Below are positions 1 through 5,072 of a stretch of DNA of 5,075 nt, one piece after another; the first letter of the stretch is position 1; every line of letters begins with the position of its first letter. The notes beneath the pieces are model-generated. The model saw only the letters and a program-made list of their open reading frames with translations, had not been told where the DNA came from and ran no database searches. The position numbers were made by a program, and so were the translations under genes. Source of the stretch: Micavibrio aeruginosavorus (lineage in GTDB: Bacteria; Pseudomonadota; Alphaproteobacteria; Micavibrionales; Micavibrionaceae); assembly GCA_003240795.1 (NCBI GenBank), contig QFNK01000157.1, positions 1 to 5,075 of the forward strand, given 5' to 3'.

Positions 1-973
1 CTGTTTCATCCATCAGGAAAGAGAAGTTCTTGCCGTGATCATCGCGGTTATGAGACAGCACGTTGAAGACCGCGAGACGGAACATTTTTTCCGCTTGTGA
101 CATATCCCGCGTCATAAACAGGGTCAGCTTTATCAGGTCTGTATAATCGAGAGCTGGTTGCCGGAAATTTGCATGCAACAGGCCTGCCGCAGTGTGCAGA
201 TGAAGCCTTTTGTTTTTTTGACGGTCAAAGCGTTTTGTTCCAAAATATCCAGGCGATTTTTTGCTAGGAAACAGGTGTGTTTCCATCATATCAATACCCG
301 CTTCTTTCGCCATTTGTGCATAGACATACTCGATAGCACCACAATCAGGGCCATCGGTTGTGTTGGGAAATTTAATCAGCCAATGCTCAAAATCATCGTC
401 CAGATCATACACGCCGTGAATGATTTTTGACCGATTTGAATTCACGCCAATCATGGCTTTCGGTCGTGCACCCGCAGACGATCCATTAAGCGCGATCAGT
501 TCTTCCAGAACAGTGTTTGTTGCCCCTTCTAATATTTCTTGTGCTTGCGTTGCCAGAGCATCGAGATTGAGGGTGTCTTTTAGTGTGGGGGCATCTTTAT
601 AATCTGGTTCATATACAAATGCACCCATTCCAAATCGTCCGACATGGGCCAGTCTGTCTAGTGCTGTCAGGCTCTCTGGGCTGATGTTTTTAGCCCGCAG
701 CGCACGATCAAGGATCAGTCGCCCCCATCCATCCGGCAGCGAGTCATGAAACACACCGGGAAGACCGTCGAAAAAAGGGAGGTCGAAACTCTGCACGCCC
801 GATTGAAGCGGAAATTTATACGGGGAGATTTCCAGTTTTTTTCCAAGAAAGCCCTTATCATATTCAAAATGAATTTTTCGATTCTGTACAGCCAGACGCC
901 CAACTGGAATAGGCTCTTTGCCAAAGAGCAGGCTAACATGAATTAGGTTTACAGCTGTGTATTGTTTGCTCAT
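1..973 (-). CDS. hipA: HipA-family serine/threonine kinase toxin, C-terminus cut off by window edge
   Basis: The minus-strand frame stays open from the ATG at 973 to the window edge, giving 324 codons with no stop. Family knowledge: HipA kinases phosphorylate targets such as the aminoacyl-tRNA synthetase GltX, halt translation and cause growth arrest or persistence; HipB neutralises them. Visible motifs are the N-terminal couple-domain signature GLPGVFHDSLPDGWG (about residues 70-84), the glycine-rich loop GSSAGARPK (164-172), a likely ATP-binding lysine in WLIKFP (198-203), and the catalytic loop NRDDHGKNFSF (309-319). In that loop D311, H313 and N316 match the D-x-H-x-x-N pattern of the family. 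S166 aligns with the E. coli loop serine that is autophosphorylated. E. coli HipA is about 440 residues, so roughly the last 100, including the metal-binding aspartate, lie outside the window. The start overlaps the hipB stop by 4 bp (ATGA), implying translational coupling. No lesion is visible in the part present. Confidence 0.93.
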   Translation of the reverse strand, partial: MSKQYTAVNLIHVSLLFGKEPIPVGRLAVQNRKIHFEYDKGFLGKKLEISPYKFPLQSGVQSFDLPFFDGLPGVFHDSLPDGWGRLILDRALRAKNISPESLTALDRLAHVGRFGMGAFVYEPDYKDAPTLKDTLNLDALATQAQEILEGATNTVLEELIALNGSSAGARPKAMIGVNSNRSKIIHGVYDLDDDFEHWLIKFPNTTDGPDCGAIEYVYAQMAKEAGIDMMETHLFPSKKSPGYFGTKRFDRQKNKRLHLHTAAGLLHANFRQPALDYTDLIKLTLFMTRDMSQAEKMFRLAVFNVLSHNRDDHGKNFSFLMDET

Positions 974-1281
974 GAGCTTTTACCTGGTTTTACGCGCAAG
1001 CGCTTTGGTTTTTTGTTTTCTCTAATCACGTCATCTAATGTGGTGTATTCGTCTTTTGGTGCAATCGCTGTGAGGATTGTTTCAATTAAACCCAGCACGG
1101 TTGCCAGTTTAAAAAAGGATTCGAGCGAAATTTGTCCTGTTCTCTCGAATTTTCGAAGCGTTGCCAATGCGACGCCCGATTTATAGGCTAAATCCTCCTG
1201 CGTCAGGTTATGGCGGATTCGGTGTTGCCTCATGGCGGTGGCCATCTGGTCTAGGGCTTCGTTTGGTGTTGTAAATATCAT
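970..1281 (-). CDS. hipB: HipB-like XRE-family antitoxin / transcriptional repressor
   Basis: A 103-residue protein with a Cro/C1-type helix-turn-helix. The region from about residue 15 to 72 fits the HTH_3 fold. The two DNA-reading helices lie around LTQEDLAYKSG (26-36) and VALATLRKFER (37-47). The C-terminus is rich in lysine and arginine (about 88-103, with KKPKRLRVKPGK), and may contact DNA or the toxin. Family knowledge: HipB dimers bind operators in the hipBA promoter and hold HipA inactive. The stop codon overlaps the hipA ATG by 4 bp, the usual antitoxin-first arrangement. I kept the ATG at 1281. It has no convincing Shine-Dalgarno sequence, so initiation is probably weak, and one arm of the candidate operator overlaps it. 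The protein resembles other short XRE regulators; the HipB name rests mainly on its position before hipA. Confidence 0.87.
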   Translation of the reverse strand: MIFTTPNEALDQMATAMRQHRIRHNLTQEDLAYKSGVALATLRKFERTGQISLESFFKLATVLGLIETILTAIAPKDEYTTLDDVIRENKKPKRLRVKPGKSS

Positions 1282-1323
1282 TATAATACCAATTAATTAA
1301 TAAATTAAATTATAAATGATATT
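1274..1323. promoter_or_regulatory. Candidate HipB operator: 9-bp inverted repeat across promoter and start codon
   Basis: AATATCATT (1274-1282) and AATGATATT (1315-1323) are perfect inverted copies separated by 32 bp. The similarity extends a few bases further in the AT-rich flanks (TATAATGATATT against TATAAATGATATTATA). One arm covers the -10 box and the other covers the hipB start codon, so a protein bound at both would block transcription and possibly translation. HipB-type antitoxins are known to repress their own operons through paired inverted operators. That this pair is the operator is inference, and low sequence complexity weakens it. Confidence 0.42.
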
Positions 1324-1349
1324 ATAGTGTGAATTATTATATAAGTCTA
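1321..1349 (-). promoter_or_regulatory. Probable sigma70-type promoter of hipBA
   Basis: On the minus strand a perfect -10 box TATAAT (1326-1321) lies 17 bp downstream of TAGACT (1349-1344), which matches four of six -35 positions. Transcription would start near 1314, about 30 nt upstream of the hipB ATG. The surrounding DNA is very AT-rich, so chance matches are common, but the position is right for a hipBA promoter. Confidence 0.5.
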
Positions 1350-1375
1350 GAGATCAATTTTAGTCGTTCATACAC

Positions 1376-1402
1376 AATAAAATCACCAAAATTTTAGGTT
1401 AT
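1376..1402 (-). terminator. Weak AT-rich terminator candidate after the Nudix gene
   Basis: Just past the Nudix stop, the minus strand can fold ATAACC against GGTGAT (one mismatch), with AAAA/TTTT inside, followed by TTTATT. The stem is short and AU-rich, so read-through into hipBA is plausible. Confidence 0.25.
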
Positions 1403-1953
1403 CAGAAATTAACATCAAAGGCTTTGGCGGGGCTATCTGAAAGATCAATCTGAATTGGGCTGTGCGGTATTTGGCCATTCATAATCGGCTTAATGTGGGT
1501 AACCATACTAGGCGGCACAACAAACTCAGTCGTAGTTTCCAATTCATGGATAGGCCACCATTTAAATTCCTTAACAACCGCTTTTTCTTCTTCTGTCAGG
1601 GCGGCAGGATCTATCTTCGTGCTATTGGCATATCCTAGAACAAATGTTTCCTTATGCAAGGTATCAACCCCATGCCTTTTAAGTACATGCTCACCGTGCC
1701 ATACAGAGCGATCCCAAGTAACATCTTGACCGGTTAGACCAACCTCTTCATAGGCTTCTCGTTTCACGGCTTCTTCAACAGTTTCATTATTCTCCATCCC
1801 GCCGCCAATCGTACACCAAAAGCTACGATCAGGTAGATCAACCTTCATCAGGAGAACTTTATCTTCATGAATAAGCAAAACCCTGGACACATTGCGAACA
1901 GGAAGGTTTTCTAAAATAAAATTAGAATTATTCTGGGGATTGTTCATACCCAT
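1402..1953 (-). CDS. Nudix hydrolase
   Basis: A 183-residue protein with a complete Nudix box at residues 51-73, fitting G-x5-E-x7-R-E-U-x-E-E-x-G-U: G51, E57, R65, E66, E69, E70, G72 and L73. The glutamates of this box bind the metal used to cleave a nucleoside diphosphate linked to another group. A strand region before it (SRVLLIHEDKVLLMKV, 23-38) and WWPIHEL after it are typical of the fold. The substrate (ADP-ribose, NAD-type, dNTP or dinucleotide) cannot be read from the sequence. The gene begins 9 bp after the DUF6088-family gene stops, and its Shine-Dalgarno (AAGGA) overlaps that stop codon, so the two are almost certainly co-transcribed. The ATG at 1953 has the better spacing; a second ATG two codons later is possible. 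Tandem stops (TGA, TAA) end it. Its place next to an AbiEi-like antitoxin is unusual. Confidence 0.93.
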   Translation of the reverse strand: MGMNNPQNNSNFILENLPVRNVSRVLLIHEDKVLLMKVDLPDRSFWCTIGGGMENNETVEEAVKREAYEEVGLTGQDVTWDRSVWHGEHVLKRHGVDTLHKETFVLGYANSTKIDPAALTEEEKAVVKEFKWWPIHELETTTEFVVPPSMVTHIKPIMNGQIPHSPIQIDLSDSPAKAFDVNF

Positions 1954-1962
1954 ACTTTTTCC

Positions 1963-2559
1963 TTATACGATGAGCTGCCGCGCAATATCGGTCAGCCATG
2001 GGTTGCGAATATAACGCAGATTATCGTGAATGTCTTTCTTATCAGCAGGTTTTAAATATTTGGCCGTTTTGTCGATCATTTTCTTATCGACATAATCAGG
2101 TCCGATATTGTCGAGTGCCTGCAGTGCCATATATGCAAGCGGACGTGTCAGCGTTTTTGGCAGCGTTGCCTTGTGTAGTTTTATCTTAACATTCCACACC
2201 TGAACGTCACGGGGTTTTCCTGTCGTGACATAGGCAGTCTTCGCCGGTACTTGCGTGGTCAGCCCTATTTTATTCGCCGCCGTTGGCCCCGTCGGATAGA
2301 TGTGATCGCCTGTTTTGCGTACGACGGCGGCGACGACTTTCTGCGCTTGAGGTGGGAAATCTCCCATGGACGAGTGTTTGCGCGGGTAATCGTACACACC
2401 ACGGCTGACTTGCCGGATGAAACCCTGTGTGGTCAACCGGAGGAGAACCTGACCCACGTTGTTGCGTGTGCCGAGGTCGAGAAAATCCATGGGCGTGAAA
2501 GCCCAGCTGCGGCCTTTTCCCTTGATACGGTTCTTTATTTTTTGTGCGATAGACGTCAT
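1963..2559 (-). CDS. DUF6088 / AbiEi-like type IV antitoxin-family protein
   Basis: A 198-residue protein that I recognise as DUF6088, a family related to AbiEi antitoxins. The N-terminal part (about 1-60) is a winged-helix DNA-binding domain with the typical phrases SWAFTPMDFLDLG (18-30) and RGVYDYP (53-59). The central part carries GPTAANKIGLTTQVPAKTAYVTTG (91-114), the AbiEi-like core motif; the C-terminus is helical and basic. Family knowledge: such proteins repress their own promoter and neutralise an AbiEii-type nucleotidyltransferase toxin, normally encoded directly downstream. Here a Nudix hydrolase takes that place. I chose the ATG at 2559 because AAGGA lies just before it. The in-frame ATG at 2583 (206 residues) has no ribosome site and falls inside the predicted -10 box, upstream of the transcription start. 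The assignment is firm at family level; the toxin partner is unknown. Confidence 0.9.
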   Translation of the reverse strand: MTSIAQKIKNRIKGKGRSWAFTPMDFLDLGTRNNVGQVLLRLTTQGFIRQVSRGVYDYPRKHSSMGDFPPQAQKVVAAVVRKTGDHIYPTGPTAANKIGLTTQVPAKTAYVTTGKPRDVQVWNVKIKLHKATLPKTLTRPLAYMALQALDNIGPDYVDKKMIDKTAKYLKPADKKDIHDNLRYIRNPWLTDIARQLIV

Positions 2560-2574
2560 TTTCCTTACCTCTAT

Positions 2575-2606
2575 ATGTAACATTATATAACATTATTTTG
2601 TTACAT
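2575..2606. promoter_or_regulatory. Candidate autoregulatory operator of the DUF6088 operon
   Basis: ATGTAACA (2575-2582) and TGTTACAT (2599-2606) form a perfect 8-bp inverted repeat with a 16-bp gap. Between them AACATTAT (2579-2586) is repeated exactly 10 bp on (2589-2596), one helical turn, giving three related AACAT-type half sites. The array covers the -10 box, the whole spacer and the edge of the -35 box. AbiEi antitoxins are known to repress their promoters through paired inverted repeats. That the DUF6088 protein binds here is inference. Confidence 0.5.
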
Positions 2607-2610
2607 TCAA
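2582..2610 (-). promoter_or_regulatory. Promoter of the DUF6088-Nudix operon
   Basis: On the minus strand a perfect -10 TATAAT (2587-2582) sits 17 bp downstream of TTGAAT (2610-2605), which matches the first four -35 positions. The predicted start near 2575 gives a leader of about 16 nt, with AAGGA before the ATG at 2559. Box quality, exact 17-bp spacing and fit to the gene make this the best promoter in the window. Confidence 0.62.
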
Positions 2611-2662
2611 GATTTTGAAAATCATATAAATATCGTTTATTTATAATATGTTGATATTTATA
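2611..2662. repeat. Two AT-rich palindromes upstream of the DUF6088 promoter
   Basis: A perfect 13-bp palindrome GATTTTGAAAATC (2611-2623) abuts the -35 box. Next to it TATAAATATC (2625-2634) and GATATTTATA (2653-2662) form a 10-bp inverted repeat with an 18-bp gap. They could be further regulator sites or cruciform-prone DNA. The base composition makes such repeats fairly likely by chance. Confidence 0.35.
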
Positions 2663-2810
2663 GAGATAATAACTTACCCAATATAGATAGTTTCTTCTTT
2701 TACGGCAATAACCGCGGGATCTGTTGTGTCTGCTGTGTAACAATCTGACCCCTGAAAATATTAAATTTCTCACGACACTGGATCTCATATTTATGTGTTT
2801 CACCAGTCTT

Positions 2811-2840
2811 TTAACGCGAAAAGTCCTTCAAAACTATAAT
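2811..2840 (+). promoter_or_regulatory. Probable plus-strand promoter of the structured leader or small RNA
   Basis: TTAACG (2811-2816, four of six -35 positions) precedes a perfect TATAAT (2835-2840) by 18 bp, predicting a start near 2847. It points toward the structured segment and parB. I found no equally good promoter closer to parB, so it may serve both. Confidence 0.42.
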
Positions 2841-2997
2841 CTGAAATCTGATTTATGAAGCTGATCTTGGGCGTGCCGCGCCGGTGGCGGTGCGACCAGG
2901 CTCTATTCCGCTAGGCTCACGCCGTTCGCCAAGCTACACCAAACCCCGCCCTGGCGAGTTTAGGCCCACAAGGGGTAACGATCCTTCACGCGATCAG

Positions 2998-3025
2998 GTC
3001 GAAGGCCCGACATTCGAGATTTTTT
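2998..3025 (+). terminator. Weak terminator-like hairpin with T6 tract
   Basis: TCGAA (2999-3003) can pair with TTCGA (3013-3017), or alternatively GTCG (2998-3001) with CGAC (3008-3011, partly the same bases); a run of six T follows at 3020-3025. The stems are short, so termination would be partial. It sits directly after the closing helix of the candidate RNA. Confidence 0.3.
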
Positions 3026-3037
3026 AACATCGTTATT

Positions 3038-3058
3038 GGCCCCCTTCGGGCCCTTTTT
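3038..3058 (+). terminator. Rho-independent terminator upstream of parB
   Basis: GGCCC (3038-3042) pairs with GGGCC (3048-3052) around a short CCTTC loop, followed by CCTTTTT (T5 at 3054-3058). It works only for plus-strand transcripts: the minus strand has no T tract after the stem. There is no plus-strand protein gene before it in the window, so it must end the candidate RNA or attenuate transcription into parB. Confidence 0.6.
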
Positions 3059-3060
3059 CT

Positions 3061-3160
3061 AGACCCCCCTTCGGGTCGCGTAGCGCGATGCGCCGGTATC
3101 CCCGTTCTTCCGCGCTTCGCTTGTGCAGAACGGGTGATCCCCCTCCGGCGCATCGGGTCT
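3061..3160. repeat. Large interrupted inverted repeat with nested hairpins
   Basis: The right arm CCGGCGCATCGGGTCT (3145-3160) is the exact complement of a split left arm: AGACCC (3061-3066) and GATGCGCCGG (3087-3096). The 20-nt insertion in the left arm takes part in two small hairpins, GACCC/GGGTC (3062-3066 with 3073-3077) and TCGCG/CGCGA (3076-3080 with 3084-3088). Within the big loop CCCGTTCT (3101-3108) pairs with AGAACGGG (3127-3134), with GCGC/GTGC above it. The core CCCCCTTCGGG (3065-3075) also repeats the terminator hairpin core (3040-3050). Possible roles: structured leader, protein-binding site such as a ParB centromere, or a replication or transfer site. Which one is unknown. Confidence 0.65.
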
Positions 3161-3172
3161 TGAAAAATTCCC

Positions 3173-3198
3173 CCCCGCTTTTGGGGCCGCAAGCGGCC
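3173..3198 (+). repeat. Overlapping alternative hairpins before parB
   Basis: GGCCGC (3185-3190) is mirrored by GCGGCC (3193-3198), effectively a 5-bp stem with a CAAG loop. CCCC (3173-3176) can instead pair with GGGG (3183-3186), using two of the same G residues. The two folds exclude each other, a feature seen in switching leaders but also common in GC-rich DNA. Confidence 0.4.
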
Positions 3199-3208
3199 AG
3201 TAGGAAAG

Positions 3209-3254
3209 AAGTGCGGCGCGGTTGTCGCGTTGCACTTCAACTCTAAAAAAGGAG
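3209..3254 (+). promoter_or_regulatory. Leader hairpin and ribosome binding site of parB
   Basis: In RNA, 3209-3220 can pair with 3226-3237 as a 12-bp stem: AAGTGC with GCACTT, GG with TT as two G-U pairs, and CGCG with CGCG, capped by GTTGT. After 11 nt comes AAGGAG (3249-3254), a strong Shine-Dalgarno placed 7 nt before the ATG at 3262, which fixes the parB start. The hairpin leaves the ribosome site free, so it more likely protects the 5' end or binds a regulator than hides the site. Confidence 0.6.
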
Positions 3255-3261
3255 CCTACAA

Positions 3262-5034
3262 ATGACTATCCAAACACTGACAATCTCGCAAATTCAGCCT
3301 TCCGTTCTGAACCCGCGCAAATTTTTCGATGATACGACCATTGAAGAACTGGCGCAGTCCATCAAGACCGATGGACTATTGCAAAATCTCATTGTCCTGA
3401 AACCGAAGGGCAAAGCGAAAAAGCACAATCTAATTGCAGGGGAACGCCGTTTCCGCGCTATTTCTCACCTAATCGAGAAGGGCGAACTGGACAAGGATTT
3501 TCCGGTGCGCGTCGAAATCAAGGAAGGCCTGACCAACGATGAAGCCTTGCGGATTGCGACCGTGGAAAACGTCCAACGCGAAAACCTCTCCCCTCTGGAA
3601 GAAGCGGATGCACTTGCCGCTTTGGTCAAGAACGGCGAGGAACTGGATAATATCGTCGCGCAGACAGGTCTTTCCGTGGCAACCATCCGCCGCCGCCTGA
3701 CGCTCCTGACTTTGAGCGAAAAGGTGAAAGAAGCCTTGGCCGAAAAGAAAATCACGCTTGCACAGGCCGAAGCAATTTCTATCGGCAAGCATGAAGATCA
3801 GGACGAGGTGCTGGATGATGTTATCGAGGGCTATTACACCGCCCCCGATGAAATCAAGGACAAGCTGGTGGGCGAACTGCCGACCCTGTCTATGGCGATT
3901 TTCCCCCAAGAGCAATATACGGGAACATTCACCAAAGACCTTTTGGCCGAGGATGATGCCACTTACTTTGACGATGTTGAGCAGTTTGAAACACTGCAAA
4001 AACAGGCGGCAGAGGAAAAAGTGGCCGAATACGCCCAAACCTATGAATGGGCTGAATTGCAGGAAGGTTACTCTTTCAGCAAATGGCAATATGGCGAAGC
4101 CGAAGTAGGCGAGAAAGGCGGCGTGGTCGTATTTCTTAAGAATTCCGGTGACGTTGAAATCCATGAAGGCCTGATTAAAACCAAGGCGGCGGCATCGACA
4201 ACAAAAGCCCTGAAAGCCAAGGAGAGGGATTTTTATCCGACCCCGCTTCGCCGTTACATGGGGATGCACAAGAGTCTGGCGGTTCAGGCCGCTATCCTCG
4301 GCAATCCCCGTAAAGCCAAGGAAATTGTCGTCTGCAATAAGCTGGCGAAGTTTAAGGCGCACGATTGCTTGCAGTATTTCGAGTTGGAAGGTGTCGTCCC
4401 CCCTGCCCTCGAAGTTATCAATCAAGGTGCCGAAGCGGTCATGTTCGACTTGAATGTTCATGTCAAAGACGATGAACCCGTCTGGAAAACCGTTGGCTAT
4501 TTCTTCCATACCGATGAAGAAGAGGCCTATGACGCTATCCAAAGCCTGACGGATGAACAGCTTGAATCCATTCTCTTGTTCTTGGAGGTTTGCGAATTCG
4601 GGCAGGACATGGTGGACAGGCTGGACACGCACGAAGACAGTTTGTTCAACAAGGTCGCCAAAGACCTCTCGGTGGATATGCGCGATTACTGGCGTCCTGA
4701 CGAGGGGTTCCTGAAACGCCGGAACAAGGTGCAACTGCAAGCCTTGATGAACGAGTCCGGCGCATCTGCGAAACTGGCATCCGCCGCCGAGTACAAAAAA
4801 GGCGAACTGGTCAAATCCCTGACCAAGTTTTTCCAAAGCGCGAAGAAGGCAAAAAAGCCGACTGAAACCGACCAGAAAGCGAACGACTGGTTGCCGGAAG
4901 CTATGAACTTCCCCGCCATCGACCCCGACCGCAAAGAGCCGGAAATGGCCAACACGGACGAGGATTTCGAGGATGAAGATGAAGTCCTCGATGAAGAAAG
5001 CGAAATGGCTGACGACTACGCCGAAGCCGCTTAA
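3262..5034 (+). CDS. Large ParB/RepB/Spo0J-family DNA-binding protein
   Basis: An intact 590-residue protein with a strong ribosome site. The N-terminal ParB domain is clear: NPRK (17-20), GLLQNLIV (38-45), the arginine-rich box AGERRFRA (59-66) and ENVQRENLSPLEEA (102-115). These boxes form the CTP-binding pocket in characterised ParB proteins. A helix-turn-helix follows at about 127-150 (LDNIVAQTGLSVATIRRRL). Classical ParB proteins are about 280-330 residues. Here the short dimerisation tail is replaced by roughly 400 residues I cannot assign, including a basic stretch RRYMGMHKSLAVQAAILGNP (about 330-350) and a strongly acidic end (about 565-590). ParB-like proteins of this large size are, to my knowledge, common on alphaproteobacterial plasmids and mobile elements, often without ParA beside them; none is seen here. 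A partition, regulatory or nucleoprotein role is plausible, but unproven. The gene is richer in G and C than the left-hand genes. Confidence 0.9.
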   Translation: MTIQTLTISQIQPSVLNPRKFFDDTTIEELAQSIKTDGLLQNLIVLKPKGKAKKHNLIAGERRFRAISHLIEKGELDKDFPVRVEIKEGLTNDEALRIATVENVQRENLSPLEEADALAALVKNGEELDNIVAQTGLSVATIRRRLTLLTLSEKVKEALAEKKITLAQAEAISIGKHEDQDEVLDDVIEGYYTAPDEIKDKLVGELPTLSMAIFPQEQYTGTFTKDLLAEDDATYFDDVEQFETLQKQAAEEKVAEYAQTYEWAELQEGYSFSKWQYGEAEVGEKGGVVVFLKNSGDVEIHEGLIKTKAAASTTKALKAKERDFYPTPLRRYMGMHKSLAVQAAILGNPRKAKEIVVCNKLAKFKAHDCLQYFELEGVVPPALEVINQGAEAVMFDLNVHVKDDEPVWKTVGYFFHTDEEEAYDAIQSLTDEQLESILLFLEVCEFGQDMVDRLDTHEDSLFNKVAKDLSVDMRDYWRPDEGFLKRRNKVQLQALMNESGASAKLASAAEYKKGELVKSLTKFFQSAKKAKKPTETDQKANDWLPEAMNFPAIDPDRKEPEMANTDEDFEDEDEVLDEESEMADDYAEAA

Positions 5035-5043
5035 CGCCTGACC

Positions 5044-5072
5044 GAGCCACCCGCCCCAAGCGCGGGTGGCTC
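5044..5072 (+). terminator. Strong hairpin after parB, likely terminator
   Basis: GAGCCACCCGC (5044-5054) and GCGGGTGGCTC (5062-5072) form a perfect 11-bp GC-rich stem with a 7-nt loop, 10 nt after the parB stop. The window ends in CCCC three bases later, so any T tract is not visible and intrinsic termination cannot be confirmed. Confidence 0.55.

Larger units (their letters stand above)
2847..3058 (+). ncRNA. Candidate structured RNA, about 210 nt, upstream of parB
   Basis: The segment lies between a plus-strand promoter and a good terminator hairpin and has no coding potential. Its core can close with an 11-bp helix: CTGATC (2861-2866) with GATCAG (2992-2997), and GCGTG (2871-2875) with CACGC (2987-2991), bulging TTGG on one side. 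Inside this helix are a small hairpin CGCC-GGT-GGCG (2879-2889), a long-range stem CCAGG/CCTGG (2896-2900 with 2950-2954) and a stem AAGG/CCTT (2970-2973 with 2983-2986) stacked next to the closing helix. This resembles a multi-branch junction RNA. I do not recognise it as tRNA, tmRNA, RNase P, SRP or 6S RNA. It could be a small RNA, an attenuated parB leader, or single-strand structure used in replication or transfer. No covariation was examined. Confidence 0.38.
2560..3261. other. Gene-free region between the divergent DUF6088 operon and parB
   Basis: No credible coding sequence is present in these roughly 700 bp. The first 50 bp hold the DUF6088 promoter and operator, followed by AT-rich palindromes. 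From about 2663 to 2810 I see nothing convincing. From 2811 on there is a plus-strand promoter, a foldable GC-rich segment, terminator-like hairpins, a large interrupted inverted repeat and the parB ribosome site. Composition changes abruptly from AT-rich to GC-rich near 2860, a possible junction between the acquired defence genes and the element backbone. Confidence 0.8.

Noticed and set aside
158..946. Several short plus-strand frames at 158-430, 420-602 and 746-946
   Set aside because: They are antisense to hipA, whose motifs are continuous through the whole stretch.
2560..2583. The longer DUF6088 start at 2583
   Set aside because: It has no ribosome site and sits inside the predicted -10 box, upstream of the likely transcription start; the ATG at 2559 has AAGGA just before it.
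2733..2755. A possible insertion-sequence end with CTGACCCC
   Set aside because: Only one copy exists, with no matching inverted end, target duplication or transposase in the window.
2270..2803. A 177-codon minus-strand frame
   Set aside because: It overlaps the DUF6088 gene in another frame and continues across its promoter into AT-rich intergenic DNA; it is a shadow.
2990..3020. A tRNA-like TTCGA motif near 3013
   Set aside because: No acceptor stem, anticodon arm or T-arm pairing fits around it.
3160..3188. A parB promoter with -35 TTGAAA at 3160-3165
   Set aside because: The expected -10 position holds GGGGCC, nothing like TATAAT.
2986..3240. An 84-codon minus-strand frame before parB
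   Set aside because: It is arginine- and proline-rich low-complexity sequence produced by GC-rich hairpins, with no convincing ribosome site or known domain.
3469..4836. A 455-codon open frame on the minus strand
   Set aside because: It lies wholly antisense to the strongly supported parB gene, has no recognisable domain and has the composition of a reverse-complement shadow.
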